From a virus, in IMG/VR virus record IMGVR_UViG_3300032223_001628, positions 1 through 22,970 of that record: a stretch of DNA of 22,970 nt. One strand, given 5' to 3'. Positions within the stretch are counted from its first letter, which is position 1; the number at the start of each line of letters is the position of its first letter. The position numbers and the translations under genes were made by a program. Below are positions 1 through 7,206 of this stretch, in pieces. A model generated the notes under the pieces. The model was not told where the DNA came from. It ran no database searches and worked only from the letters and a program-made list of their open reading frames with translations.

Positions 1-33
1 ATCTTCAACATACTTAAATTGGTACTCACATGA
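1..33 (+). CDS. C-terminal end of an upstream CDS (partial, tentative)
   Basis: The first bases can be read in frame 1 as ten codons (IFNILKLVLT) followed by TGA at 31-33. That TGA overlaps the ATG at 30 as ATGA, the same junction type used at 203-206 and twice on the minus strand. This layout is the only support for a real gene end here. The visible peptide is too short to identify. Confidence 0.3.
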   Translation: MFNILKLVLT

Positions 34-206
34 TTGACTACGGCGAAAACATCATCAAGATTCAAAAGCTGCAACGCGAAGCACATGACGCATTACTGGA
101 GCATGACTGGCAGACTGCCTGTGACAAGGCTGACGAGATCATCGTATGCGCCCGTGCTATCCGCATATTCTGCATGAACGAACTACAGAAGGCGCTAGAC
201 CAATGA
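30..206 (+). CDS. Small hypothetical phage protein (58 aa)
   Basis: An ATG at 30 opens a 58-codon frame ending at TGA 204-206. The protein (begins MIDYGENIIKIQK) is mainly helical in appearance, charged, with two well separated Cys residues in the second half, and no recognisable domain. It has no obvious Shine-Dalgarno sequence and probably relies on translational coupling with an upstream gene through the ATGA at 30-33. Its stop in turn overlaps the start of the VRR-NUC gene as ATGA. Position in a tightly packed replication operon is the main argument that it is real. Function unknown. Confidence 0.6.
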   Translation: MIDYGENIIKIQKLQREAHDALLEHDWQTACDKADEIIVCARAIRIFCMNELQKALDQ

Positions 207-484
207 CTCCTGAAGCCAAAGTAAAGAAGAAGGTGCGCGACCTGCTCAAACGGTTGGGCGCTTACTACGTCATGCCTGTCACAAGCGGGTATGGCAATTC
301 GGGCGCACCGGACTTCATCGTCTGCTACAACGGACGTTTCTTTGGCATCGAGTGCAAGGCTGGCAAGAACACGACAACCGCTCTCCAAGACCGCAACCTG
401 CAACAGATCGAAGAGGCAGGGGGCAGAGCAACAGTGATCAGCGAAGCAAACGTAGAGCAACTTGAGGAGTGGCTAAATGGATGA
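203..484 (+). CDS. VRR-NUC domain endonuclease (93 aa)
   Basis: This is a small PD-(D/E)XK nuclease of the VRR-NUC (virus-type replication-repair nuclease) family. Known members act as Holliday-junction resolvase-like or structure-specific nucleases. The whole protein is one domain. Visible active-site elements are Glu4 in the first helix, the G-x-P-D stretch ending at Asp37 (SGAPDF), and the E-C-K triad at 50-52, followed by a helix and a TVI strand. About 90-110 residues is the normal length for stand-alone phage members. I chose the ATG at 203 over the in-frame ATG at 146: it has AGAAGG about ten bases upstream, makes an ATGA overlap with the preceding gene, and gives the usual N-terminus just before the conserved Glu. 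It sits directly upstream of the polymerase genes, which suggests processing of replication or recombination intermediates. Confidence 0.88.
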   Translation: MTPEAKVKKKVRDLLKRLGAYYVMPVTSGYGNSGAPDFIVCYNGRFFGIECKAGKNTTTALQDRNLQQIEEAGGRATVISEANVEQLEEWLNG

Positions 485-710
485 AGAAGAATTCAAAACG
501 GAATACGCCAACAAGCTGGCAACAATGATTGATAACTGTATGTGGGGTGAAGACGGCAACCAAGCAATCATCATCTTCAGTAACGCCAAGCACTCTATGG
601 TGCATGTGTATTCAGTCAACGCAACAGCAGACGACGCGGAGCAGATGGTTATGAGCGCAGCAAGTTTTTATGTAGAGAACAGCAAGACAGAAGGCAGGGT
701 GTTTCACTGA
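477..710 (+). CDS. Small hypothetical protein (77 aa)
   Basis: This 77-residue acidic protein starts at 477, eight bases inside the VRR-NUC gene, with GAGGAG at 464-469 as a good ribosome binding site. Its last base (TGA 708-710) is the A of the polymerase start codon. The sequence looks like a small alpha/beta fold: an N-terminal helix, two strands (QAIIIFSN and MVHVYSVN), then a helix starting TADDAEQMVMSAASF. No catalytic motif is visible and I do not recognise the family. Tight coupling to polymerase on one side and nuclease on the other suggests an accessory role in replication, but that is inference from position only. Confidence 0.75.
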   Translation: MDEEEFKTEYANKLATMIDNCMWGEDGNQAIIIFSNAKHSMVHVYSVNATADDAEQMVMSAASFYVENSKTEGRVFH

Positions 711-2671
711 TGGGCGCTCCCTACGAACGAATCATGGTGCTGGACTTTGAAACTGCATGGGATCGCAGCGAGTACACGCTATCGAAGATGACAACCGAGC
801 AGTACATACGCGACCCGCGCTTCAAGGCATGGGGCGCTGCGTTCAAGTACTTGGATGAAGACGATGAGCCGACATGGATACCGGGCGGACACCTGCAAAC
901 GTTCTTTGACGGGGTGGACTGGTCAACGACAGCAGTGCTAGCGCACAACGCGCAGTTCGATGTGTCGATTCTGTCGTGGGTGTACAAGCATCACCCCTGC
1001 TTTATTTTTGACTCGCTCAGCATGGCGCGAGCGCTGCGTGGGGTGGAGGTGGGCAACAGTCTAGCCAAGCTTGCCGCTGCATTTAATCTGCCGCCCAAGG
1101 GCGATGCGGTGCACAGCAGCAACGGATACCTTGACGAGTTACCACACGACATCATGATTGAGTTGGCTGAGTACTGTAAGCATGACGTTGTGCTGTGTCA
1201 GGGTGTGTTTGAGAACCTGATACCAAACTACCCGACCAAGGAACTGCGCCTGATCGACATGACCCTGCGCATGTTTACCGATCCGAAGCTACGCCTTGAC
1301 CCCTACATGTTGAAGGATGCGATAGAGGATGAGCGCGTACGCCGGGAAGGGTTGCTGTCTCAGCTTGCGATTGATGAGAAGGAGTTAGCCAGCAACGACA
1401 AGTTTGCCGAAGTGCTGCGCAGCATGGGCGTTGAGCCGCCGACCAAGGTGAGCAAGACCACTGGAGAGGTGGCGTTTGCGTTTGCCAAGAACGATGCCAT
1501 GTTCCAAGCGCTGATGCAGCATGACGACGAGAACGTGGCGCTGCTGTGCGAAGCACGGCTGAAGGTGAAGTCCACGCTGGAGCGTACCCGAGCACAGAGA
1601 TTCTTAGACATCTCTACCAGAGGGGCACTTCCTGTACCGCTGAACTACTACGGTGCGCACACTGGTCGGTGGGCGGCAAGCAAGGGCAGCGGGTTGAACA
1701 TGCAGAACCTGAAGCGCAAGTCGTTTCTGCGCCGCTCGATCATGGCCCCCGAAGGCTACACGCTGGTGGTGTGTGACTTGTCTCAGATCGAGCCGAGGGT
1801 GCTGGCGTGGCTGGCTGACTACCGTGACCTGCTGCGGATTTTTGCCTCCGGTGAGGATGCGTACGCAGCGTTCGGGGCGCAGATGTTTGGCATACCGGGC
1901 ATGACCAAGGAGAGTCACCCTGACCTGCGGCAGTCGGCAAAGTCGGCGCTGCTGGGCGCTGGCTACGGGCTTGGGTGGGCATCGTTCGCAGCGCAGTTGT
2001 TGACCGGGTTTCTGGGTGCGCCGCCGATTTTGTACAGCACCAAGTTTGCTAAACAGCTTGGTGTAACTAAAGAGATGATGAACGACTTCATTTCGTACGA
2101 GCCGAACATGCAGAAGGCGCTTGCCATACCCCGTGTCTGTACCGATGCGGAGATCGTGGTTCATTGCGTTGCAGCAAAGCGCATCATCGACAAGTACCGT
2201 GCTGCAGCCGAGCCGGTCAAGGAGTTCTGGAGTCTGTGCGACGAGTTTATCAACCGCTCGCTGCACGGCGGCAAGTCGTTCCAGCACAAGTGTTTGACCT
2301 TTGAGAAGGAGCGTGTGGTGTTGCCAAACGGCATGTCTTTGCGCTATCCTGAACTCACAGGAAATCCTGACGAAAAAGGTCGGGTGCAGTGGACGTACGG
2401 CAAGAAGAAGCTCTACGGTGGGAAGCTCACCGAGAACATCGTTCAAGCTGTCGCACGCTGCGTAATGACAGATGGCATGCTGCGGATACAGAACAAGTAC
2501 CCATGCGTGTTGACTGTGCATGATGAAGCAGTTGTTCTTGTACCCGAAGATGAAGCGGAGCAGGCAGAGCCGTGGGTGCTGGAGCAGATGACAAGAGAGC
2601 CGAAGTACATGCCGGGAATCCCGCTAGGTGCAGAGACGGGAGTCGGCGTGCGCTACGGCGACGCTAAATAA
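710..2671 (+). CDS. Family A DNA polymerase with 3'-5' exonuclease (653 aa)
   Basis: This is the probable replicative DNA polymerase, of the Pol I/T7 type. An N-terminal DEDDy exonuclease domain is shown by D12-x-E14 in LDFET, Asp84 in AHNAQFD, and Y155-x3-D159 in YCKHD. The polymerase domain shows motif A with Asp356 (CDLSQIEPR), motif B with R407, K411 and Y419-G420, and motif C with H604-D605-E606 (TVHDEA). All metal-binding and nucleotide-selecting residues expected of an active enzyme are present. There is no 5'-nuclease domain, as is usual in phage members, and the length fits them. The start at 710 overlaps the previous stop by one base and has AAGGCAGGG upstream. The gene lies among VRR-NUC, Cas4-like, SNF2 and primase-helicase genes, so it should act with them at the phage fork. 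Confidence 0.96.
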   Translation: MGAPYERIMVLDFETAWDRSEYTLSKMTTEQYIRDPRFKAWGAAFKYLDEDDEPTWIPGGHLQTFFDGVDWSTTAVLAHNAQFDVSILSWVYKHHPCFIFDSLSMARALRGVEVGNSLAKLAAAFNLPPKGDAVHSSNGYLDELPHDIMIELAEYCKHDVVLCQGVFENLIPNYPTKELRLIDMTLRMFTDPKLRLDPYMLKDAIEDERVRREGLLSQLAIDEKELASNDKFAEVLRSMGVEPPTKVSKTTGEVAFAFAKNDAMFQALMQHDDENVALLCEARLKVKSTLERTRAQRFLDISTRGALPVPLNYYGAHTGRWAASKGSGLNMQNLKRKSFLRRSIMAPEGYTLVVCDLSQIEPRVLAWLADYRDLLRIFASGEDAYAAFGAQMFGIPGMTKESHPDLRQSAKSALLGAGYGLGWASFAAQLLTGFLGAPPILYSTKFAKQLGVTKEMMNDFISYEPNMQKALAIPRVCTDAEIVVHCVAAKRIIDKYRAAAEPVKEFWSLCDEFINRSLHGGKSFQHKCLTFEKERVVLPNGMSLRYPELTGNPDEKGRVQWTYGKKKLYGGKLTENIVQAVARCVMTDGMLRIQNKYPCVLTVHDEAVVLVPEDEAEQAEPWVLEQMTREPKYMPGIPLGAETGVGVRYGDAK

Positions 2672-2672
2672 T

Positions 2673-2676
2673 GGAG
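2673..2676 (+). promoter_or_regulatory. Ribosome binding site fixing the start of the HExxH gene
   Basis: GGAG lies five bases before the ATG at 2682 and two bases after the polymerase stop codon. It supports 2682 over the upstream in-frame start at 2628, which would put 54 bases inside the polymerase gene. Confidence 0.6.
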
Positions 2677-2681
2677 ACACC

Positions 2682-3149
2682 ATGACAATCCGCATAGGCA
2701 AGACCAAGTACCGTGTTGATTTTGTAGAAGCCTTTTGGGACAAACCAGTTATTGCAACCATCGACTATGACAAGCAGACCATAACGCTGGCGCATATCGG
2801 TGGCATAACTGGACGCAAGCTCTCGCAAGAAGAGCAACGCACTGCGTTCTGGCACGAAGTTGTGCATGGCATTCTGAAAGACATGGGGTCAAAGCTTGAG
2901 AGCAACGAAGCGTTTGTTGAAAACATCGCCTCGCGGCTAACCCAAATAATCAGGCAGGTACACCCTCATGAAGGTAACTTGGTCACACAGCTCACTAAAG
3001 GACTACGAGAACTGCGCAAGGAAGTATCACGAAGTACGCGTACTAAAAAAGCACAAGCAGGAAAAGACAGAGCAAATCCTGTACGGCGAAGAGCTACACA
3101 AAGCAGCGGAACAGTACGTAAAAGGCGTGCCTCTGCCAAAGCAGTTTGA
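2682..3149 (+). CDS. Small HExxH putative zinc metallopeptidase (155 aa)
   Basis: The first 95 residues look like a compact zincin of the small phage/ImmA-IrrE-like type: N-terminal strands (TIRIGKTKYRVDFV, then PVIATIDYDKQTITLA), a helix carrying HEVVH at 58-62, and a following amphipathic helix with Glu residues that could give the third zinc ligand. Substrate unknown; such proteins are common in phage genomes and their targets are mostly undetermined. The last 60 residues lie entirely inside the next gene in another frame (182-base overlap) and are strongly basic (Lys/Arg/Ser/Thr), unlike the first part. That tail could be overprinted sequence gained by stop loss. The ATG at 2682 was chosen because of GGAG at 2673 and the clean spacing after the polymerase stop. 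Metallopeptidase activity is inferred from the motif only. Confidence 0.72.
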   Translation: MTIRIGKTKYRVDFVEAFWDKPVIATIDYDKQTITLAHIGGITGRKLSQEEQRTAFWHEVVHGILKDMGSKLESNEAFVENIASRLTQIIRQVHPHEGNLVTQLTKGLRELRKEVSRSTRTKKAQAGKDRANPVRRRATQSSGTVRKRRASAKAV

Positions 3150-3621
3150 GTTCATACAGGGAATGATTGACGCGCTGCTTGCCAAGGAAGGAGAGAAGAG
3201 CGTTGAGATACAGATGGCGCTTGATATCAACTTGCAGCCTGTTGAATGGTTTTCCAAAGCAGCATGGGTGCGCGGTATTGCTGACCTGCTTATTTTGGAC
3301 GGTGAGATTGCGTGGGTGGTGGACTACAAGACGGGCAGCAACAAGTACCCGGATCGCAACCAGCTTGATCTGATGTCGCTGCTTGTGTTCGCACACTACC
3401 CCGAAATTCAGCAGGTCAATTCAGCGCTGTTGTTTGTTGTGAAGAACAGCATGATCAAACACAAGGTCAAGCGGGAAGATGTAGACAAGCTGTGGTGGGA
3501 GTACCGTGAGCGTGTGTCACGCATCGAAGCATCGCACGCAAATGAAGTATGGAATCCCAAGCAGTCTGGTTTGTGCCCGTGGTGTCCTGTTAAGACATGC
3601 GAGTTTCATCCTAACCATTGA
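2968..3621 (+). CDS. Cas4/RecB-like PD-(D/E)XK exonuclease with putative Fe-S cluster (217 aa)
   Basis: This is a RecB-family nuclease of the Cas4/phage type, expected to degrade or trim DNA ends in recombination and replication. The order of elements is canonical: an N-terminal S-x-S-x-L-x-x-Y-x-x-C-x-x-K/R segment with Cys16, GEELH with His44, Asp106 in RGIADLLI, and D119-Y-K121 in VVDYKTG followed by Gln and Leu of the QxxxY-like helix. Near the C-terminus Cys203, Cys206 and Cys211 complete a set of four cysteines (one N-terminal, three C-terminal), the arrangement that holds a 4Fe-4S cluster in Cas4, AddB and related nucleases. Length is typical. It occupies the slot that RecB-like (DUF2800-type) nucleases take in other phage replication modules. 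The start lies well inside the upstream HExxH gene, but the N-terminal motif requires it. Confidence 0.9.
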   Translation: MKVTWSHSSLKDYENCARKYHEVRVLKKHKQEKTEQILYGEELHKAAEQYVKGVPLPKQFEFIQGMIDALLAKEGEKSVEIQMALDINLQPVEWFSKAAWVRGIADLLILDGEIAWVVDYKTGSNKYPDRNQLDLMSLLVFAHYPEIQQVNSALLFVVKNSMIKHKVKREDVDKLWWEYRERVSRIEASHANEVWNPKQSGLCPWCPVKTCEFHPNH

Positions 3622-3633
3622 GGAGTAAGCATC

Positions 3634-3882
3634 ATGCCCTATGTGAACAAACCCCGTCCGTACAAGAAAGAATACAAACAAGCACTTGACCTTGGTATAT
3701 CCGGTCCTGACTCTTTGCAAGGCGAGCGGCAGAAAGCACGGCGCTTGTACGACAAGAAAGGCGTAGAGCGTAAAGGCAAAGACATTGACCATGTGAAACC
3801 GCTGCGTGCTGGCGGCAAATCAAAACCCGGCAACCTGCGCTTACGGAGTAAAAAAGCAAATGAAAGTGACAACGGAAAATGA
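3634..3882 (+). CDS. Small HNH-type endonuclease (82 aa)
   Basis: The C-terminal half carries an HNH (beta-beta-alpha-metal) core: D50-I-D52-H53, then a KPLRAGGK loop, Asn67 in GNLRL, and a final SKKAN helix. Asp/His at 52-53 and Asn67 match the first H and the N of HNH. The last position, normally His or Asn, is Asn76 (an H-N-N pattern). The N-terminal half is basic with many Tyr/Lys residues and probably binds DNA. GAGGAG at 3620-3625 overlaps the preceding stop and gives a good start. The gene is freestanding and not inside an intron, and it lies in a replication operon with two other nucleases. It could be a functional accessory nuclease or a small homing-type element; nicking activity is inferred from family knowledge. 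Confidence 0.78.
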   Translation: MPYVNKPRPYKKEYKQALDLGISGPDSLQGERQKARRLYDKKGVERKGKDIDHVKPLRAGGKSKPGNLRLRSKKANESDNGK

Positions 3883-4153
3883 AAATTTAACATATTTTAA
3901 AGACTGGGATAGCGACGCGTTGTTGGCTTTATGGACGGCAAGATTTGGAGAGATTCAACACATCAATGCTAGACGTATTAGGTTGCAACATAAGCAGCGG
4001 GTAGAGCAAAGACCAACCCCTGATGACGATGAGGTGTACTTTGAATCTGTCGGCAAAGAGCTATTCAAAAGAAAACTGCTGACACGTGTTGTCTCTGGCG
4101 AAAACGCATACTTATGCACACTAGTACTGAGAGGAAGTAATGCAGATCGTTGA
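3860..4153 (+). CDS. Hypothetical protein (97 aa)
   Basis: I do not recognise this protein. It starts at the ATG at 3860, inside the 3' end of the HNH gene, with GGAG at 3845-3848. An upstream in-frame start at 3806 would overlap the HNH gene much further and has no better binding site. Its end overlaps the SNF2 helicase start by 14 bases. The sequence is a charged helix-rich N-terminus (FKDWDSDALLALWTARFGEI), a basic stretch around residues 35-50, an acidic DDDE cluster, then a helix-strand end (YLCTLVLRG). The last feature resembles the winged end of small DNA-binding folds, but this is weak. Coupling to the helicase suggests a partner or regulator. Confidence 0.65.
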   Translation: MKVTTENENLTYFKDWDSDALLALWTARFGEIQHINARRIRLQHKQRVEQRPTPDDDEVYFESVGKELFKRKLLTRVVSGENAYLCTLVLRGSNADR

Positions 4154-5717
4154 CAACAAAGCGTTGGTGTTTCGTACAAAGCATCCGTACCGATACGCCA
4201 TCATCCCGCGCAGCAAAAACTTGGGTGAAGTGAAAGAGGGCATTCATGAAGTCGCTGTGCACTGGGGTCTGGATGAAGTGCGCGTCCTGAAGAACTTGGG
4301 TGTGCGCAACGTACCGTCTCCCATACTGCGCGACTACAAGTGGCCGGGTAGATACAAACCGTTTGACCATCAGCGCGAGACATCAGCGTTCCTTACGCTG
4401 AACAAGAAAGCGTTTGTGTTTAGCGAACCGGGCACTGGCAAGACGCTGGCTGCACTGTGGGCTGCTGACTACCTGATGAAGATAAAAGTAGTACGGCGCT
4501 GTCTCATCCTGTGTCCGCTGTCGATCATGCAGTCGGCGTGGCTTGGTGACATTGCAAAGAGTGTGCTGCACCGCACCGCTGCCATCGCATACCACAGCAA
4601 CGCAGCGCGGCGCATCGAGGTAGTGCAAGGCGACTACGAGTTCATCATCGCTAACTACGATGGTCTGCCAATACTTGCAGACGCCATCAAGAAAGACGGA
4701 CGGTTCGACTTGATCATCGGTGACGAAGCCAACGCGTGGAAGAATGTATCCACGCAACGGTGGAAGACGCTCAACAGCTTGATCAAGCCGGACACCTACT
4801 TGTGGCTGATGACCGGTACACCTGCTGCGCAGTCACCGGAAGATGCGTACGGTATCGCCAAGCTAGTCAACCCATCGGCTGTGCCACGGTTCTTTACCGG
4901 ATGGAAAGACAAGGTGATGCGGCAGATCACCAAGTTCAAATGGGTTCCCAAGGACAACGCGTATGACCTTGTGCATGAGGCGCTGCAGCCAGCGATACGC
5001 TTTACCAAGGCACAGTGCTTGGACTTGCCACCAGTTATGACTGTTACACGCGAAGTAGAACTTACCGGTCAGCAAATTAAGTACTACCGGATGCTCAAGG
5101 ATCAGATGCTTGTGCAAGCTGCTGGTGAAACTATCACGGCTGTCAACGCTGCTGCTAGCGTCAACAAGCTATTGCAAATTTCAGCAGGGGCTGCGTACAC
5201 AGACAACTCAGAGGTAGTGGAGTTTGATTGTGCGCCGCGCTTGCGCGTGCTGATGGAAGCGCTGAATGAGACAACCCGCAAGGTTCTGATCTTCGCCCCC
5301 TACCGACACAGCATAGACACCATAGCAACTTTCCTTGAGAAAGAAGGAATTAACTGCGCCAAGATACACGGCGATGTATCAGCCAACAACAGGTCACTGA
5401 TTTTCAACAGGTTTCAAACTGAAGAGTCACCGCGTGTCTTGGTGATACAGCCTCAGTCGGCTTCGCATGGGGTGACGCTCACTGCTGCGGACACGGTTGT
5501 GTTTTGGGGTCCGGTGATGTCGGTTGAAACGTATCTACAGTGTATCGCCCGTGCCGACCGCGTAGGACAGGACAGCACCAAGGTCACGGTCATCCACATA
5601 CAGGGCAGCGACATTGAGAGACGTATGTTCAAACAACTGGAGTCCAAGGTGGACAACCACTCTATTCTGATCAAACTTTATGAGGAGGAGCTTGCAGGGG
5701 CCACAATTACGGTGTAA
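4140..5717 (+). CDS. SNF2-type (SF2) DEAD-like helicase/ATPase (525 aa)
   Basis: This is a superfamily 2 double-stranded-DNA translocase of the phage SNF2 type. Recognisable motifs in order are a Q-like FDHQ segment near residue 80, motif I SEPGTGKT (95-102), motif Ia (LCPLSIMQSAW), motif II D195-E-A-N198, motif III TGTPA (225-229), motif V (SASHGVTLTAADTVVF), and motif VI CIARADRVGQ (468-477) with both arginines. Motif II reads DEAN instead of the common DEAH. About 500 residues is normal for phage members, which lack the extra domains of chromatin remodelers. The start at 4140 has GAGGA four bases upstream and overlaps the preceding gene by 14 bases. In related phage modules this protein accompanies Pol A and VRR-NUC. 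It probably remodels DNA at forks or recombination joints. Confidence 0.93.
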   Translation: MQIVDNKALVFRTKHPYRYAIIPRSKNLGEVKEGIHEVAVHWGLDEVRVLKNLGVRNVPSPILRDYKWPGRYKPFDHQRETSAFLTLNKKAFVFSEPGTGKTLAALWAADYLMKIKVVRRCLILCPLSIMQSAWLGDIAKSVLHRTAAIAYHSNAARRIEVVQGDYEFIIANYDGLPILADAIKKDGRFDLIIGDEANAWKNVSTQRWKTLNSLIKPDTYLWLMTGTPAAQSPEDAYGIAKLVNPSAVPRFFTGWKDKVMRQITKFKWVPKDNAYDLVHEALQPAIRFTKAQCLDLPPVMTVTREVELTGQQIKYYRMLKDQMLVQAAGETITAVNAAASVNKLLQISAGAAYTDNSEVVEFDCAPRLRVLMEALNETTRKVLIFAPYRHSIDTIATFLEKEGINCAKIHGDVSANNRSLIFNRFQTEESPRVLVIQPQSASHGVTLTAADTVVFWGPVMSVETYLQCIARADRVGQDSTKVTVIHIQGSDIERRMFKQLESKVDNHSILIKLYEEELAGATITV

Positions 5718-5775
5718 AGTGTTTGACTACAGGGGAACAACACCCTGACACAACAACCACAACGAAAGGAAATAT

Positions 5776-6192
5776 ATGGCTGAAGAAGCGTATGCGCAGC
5801 CGCTACCAATGGACAAGCTTGCCAAGGTGTATCGCAAGATTCGGGATCACATTCAAACGATCACCAAGGAACACGAGACTGAAGTAGCAGCGTTGAAAGC
5901 GCAACAAGATGAGATCGCTAACGCTATGCGTGAGCAGATGAAGGCACTGGGCGTAAAGTCGGTGCGCACTGAGCACGGTACGGTAACGATGTCGATGAAG
6001 ACCCGCTACATGTCCCAAGACTGGGATGCGTTCAAGACCTTTATGATGGAGAACGATGCTTTGGATTTAGTCGAGCGCCGCATATCGCAGCTCAACATGG
6101 CTAAATTTTTGGAAGAGAATCCGGACAACATCCCGCCGGGATTGAGTTCTGAATCTGAGTACGCTATCACTGTTAAAAAACCAACGAACTAA
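5776..6192 (+). CDS. Conserved-looking coiled-coil phage protein (138 aa)
   Basis: The protein has a long amphipathic helix at about residues 12-60 (heptad-like, rich in Glu, Lys, Gln and Ala), a short beta segment (VKSVRTEHGTVTMSMKTRY), a helical C-terminal half containing SQLNMAKFLEEN, and a proline-glycine turn before a final strand. The helix-plus-sheet order recalls phage Gp157-like and similar SSB-neighbour proteins, but I cannot assign a family. AAGGA at 5766-5770 precedes the ATG by five bases. The 58-base gap upstream is the largest in the + strand operon, so expression may be adjusted here. It lies immediately before the probable SSB, suggesting a partner role. Function unknown. Confidence 0.8.
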   Translation: MAEEAYAQPLPMDKLAKVYRKIRDHIQTITKEHETEVAALKAQQDEIANAMREQMKALGVKSVRTEHGTVTMSMKTRYMSQDWDAFKTFMMENDALDLVERRISQLNMAKFLEENPDNIPPGLSSESEYAITVKKPTN

Positions 6193-6201
6193 GAGGACCT
6201 T

Positions 6202-7197
6202 ATGTCTACAAGCGTAGTGCAATTCAACCCTAATCAAGTACCCGCGTTCGCCAAGAACCGCAAAGGTAACTCGTCACTACTCAACGCTCTGGCCGGTAGC
6301 GGCGGCAGCGCTGGCTTCAAGAACCGCATCTCGATCAAGGGCGGTGTGTTTCGTCTGGTGTCAGGCGGCAAAGAGATTGCGTCCATCGAAGAGCGTTACC
6401 TTGATGTAGTAATGGTCAACGCTGCAAAGGACATCTCCCGTACGTTCTATGCAGAGAAGTTTGACGAAGAGAACGTGGCAGGTCCGGTGTGCTGGTCTTC
6501 TGACGGTACTACTCCCGATGCAGACTCAAAGCAGCGCCAGTCCAACGCTTGCGCCAACTGCGAGAAGAATGCAAAAGGCTCGGGTGACAATGATTCCCGT
6601 GCATGCCGGTTTCAACAGCGCGTTGCCGTAGTGCTTGCCAATGATTTGGAAGGCAACGTGTTGCAGTTGACCGTGCCGGGTAAATCGCTGTTTGGTAAGG
6701 AAGACAACGGCAATCATCCGATGCAGTCTTACGCACGGTGGCTGAAAGCGCAAAATGTCGAGCCGGACACAATCATTACCCGTGTCAAGTTCGATACCAA
6801 AGAGTCGCATCCCAAGCTGTTCTTCAAGGCTATGCGCTACCTGAACGATGATGAGTTTGCGATTGTTGAGGACAAGGCTGCAACGGAAGATGCCAAGCAA
6901 GCAGTGCTGCTGAATCCGGCGCAGGTAGATGGCGTAGCACCCAAGCCCAAGTTTGAGGACGATGAGTTTGCAGAGCCGCCAAAGCCAAAAGCCAAGGCTG
7001 CACCAAAGGTTGAGCCGGAAGAGGAAGATGAGCCGCCAGCCCCTGCTGCTAAGCGTGGTCGCCCCAAGAAGACTGAGGCTGCTCCCGCAGACGAGGATGA
7101 GGCTGAGCCGACAGTACGCAAAGCGCCGGAAGCACCGACCATCCCAGCACGCCCCCCGTTAGCAGACACCATCGCTTCGTGGGACACCGACGACTAA
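6202..7197 (+). CDS. Probable single-stranded-DNA-binding protein with zinc motif and acidic tail (331 aa)
   Basis: This is a likely phage SSB analogue. Residues 1-225 form the candidate core; within it Cys97, Cys117, Cys120 and Cys135 make a C-x19-C-x2-C-x14-C pattern consistent with one zinc site, comparable to the zinc module in T4 gp32. After residue 230 the protein becomes low-complexity, with alternating Pro/Lys/Ala and Glu/Asp clusters, one AT-hook-like KRGRPKK at 284-290, and an acidic end, SWDTDD. Acidic, aromatic-containing tails are typical of SSBs, where they recruit polymerase and helicase. GAGGA at 6193-6197 precedes the ATG by four bases. It sits between the coiled-coil protein and the primase-helicase, the usual SSB slot. 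I saw no sequence feature that proves an OB fold, so the assignment is inference from architecture and context. Confidence 0.65.
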   Translation: MSTSVVQFNPNQVPAFAKNRKGNSSLLNALAGSGGSAGFKNRISIKGGVFRLVSGGKEIASIEERYLDVVMVNAAKDISRTFYAEKFDEENVAGPVCWSSDGTTPDADSKQRQSNACANCEKNAKGSGDNDSRACRFQQRVAVVLANDLEGNVLQLTVPGKSLFGKEDNGNHPMQSYARWLKAQNVEPDTIITRVKFDTKESHPKLFFKAMRYLNDDEFAIVEDKAATEDAKQAVLLNPAQVDGVAPKPKFEDDEFAEPPKPKAKAAPKVEPEEEDEPPAPAAKRGRPKKTEAAPADEDEAEPTVRKAPEAPTIPARPPLADTIASWDTDD

Positions 7198-7206
7198 TAA
7201 AGGGAA

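Noticed and set aside
1604-2521. 305-codon minus-strand ORF opposite the polymerase gene
   Set aside because: It lies wholly within polymerase motifs A to C on the other strand and has a His/Arg/Val/Leu shadow composition.
2968-3621. Cas4-like nuclease as part of a phage CRISPR or anti-CRISPR system
   Set aside because: No cas1/cas2, array or other linked gene is present. Context and family knowledge favour a replication/recombination nuclease.
3850-3857. A-rich possible slippery site at the end of the HNH gene
   Set aside because: A -1 shift there does not enter the frame of the following gene, which has its own ATG and binding site at 3845-3862.
5722-5750. TTGACT as a possible -35 box between the SNF2 and coiled-coil genes
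   Set aside because: No acceptable -10 box lies 16-18 bases downstream. The nearby CAGGG/CCCTG stem is only five pairs and lacks a T-run, so neither promoter nor terminator is supported.
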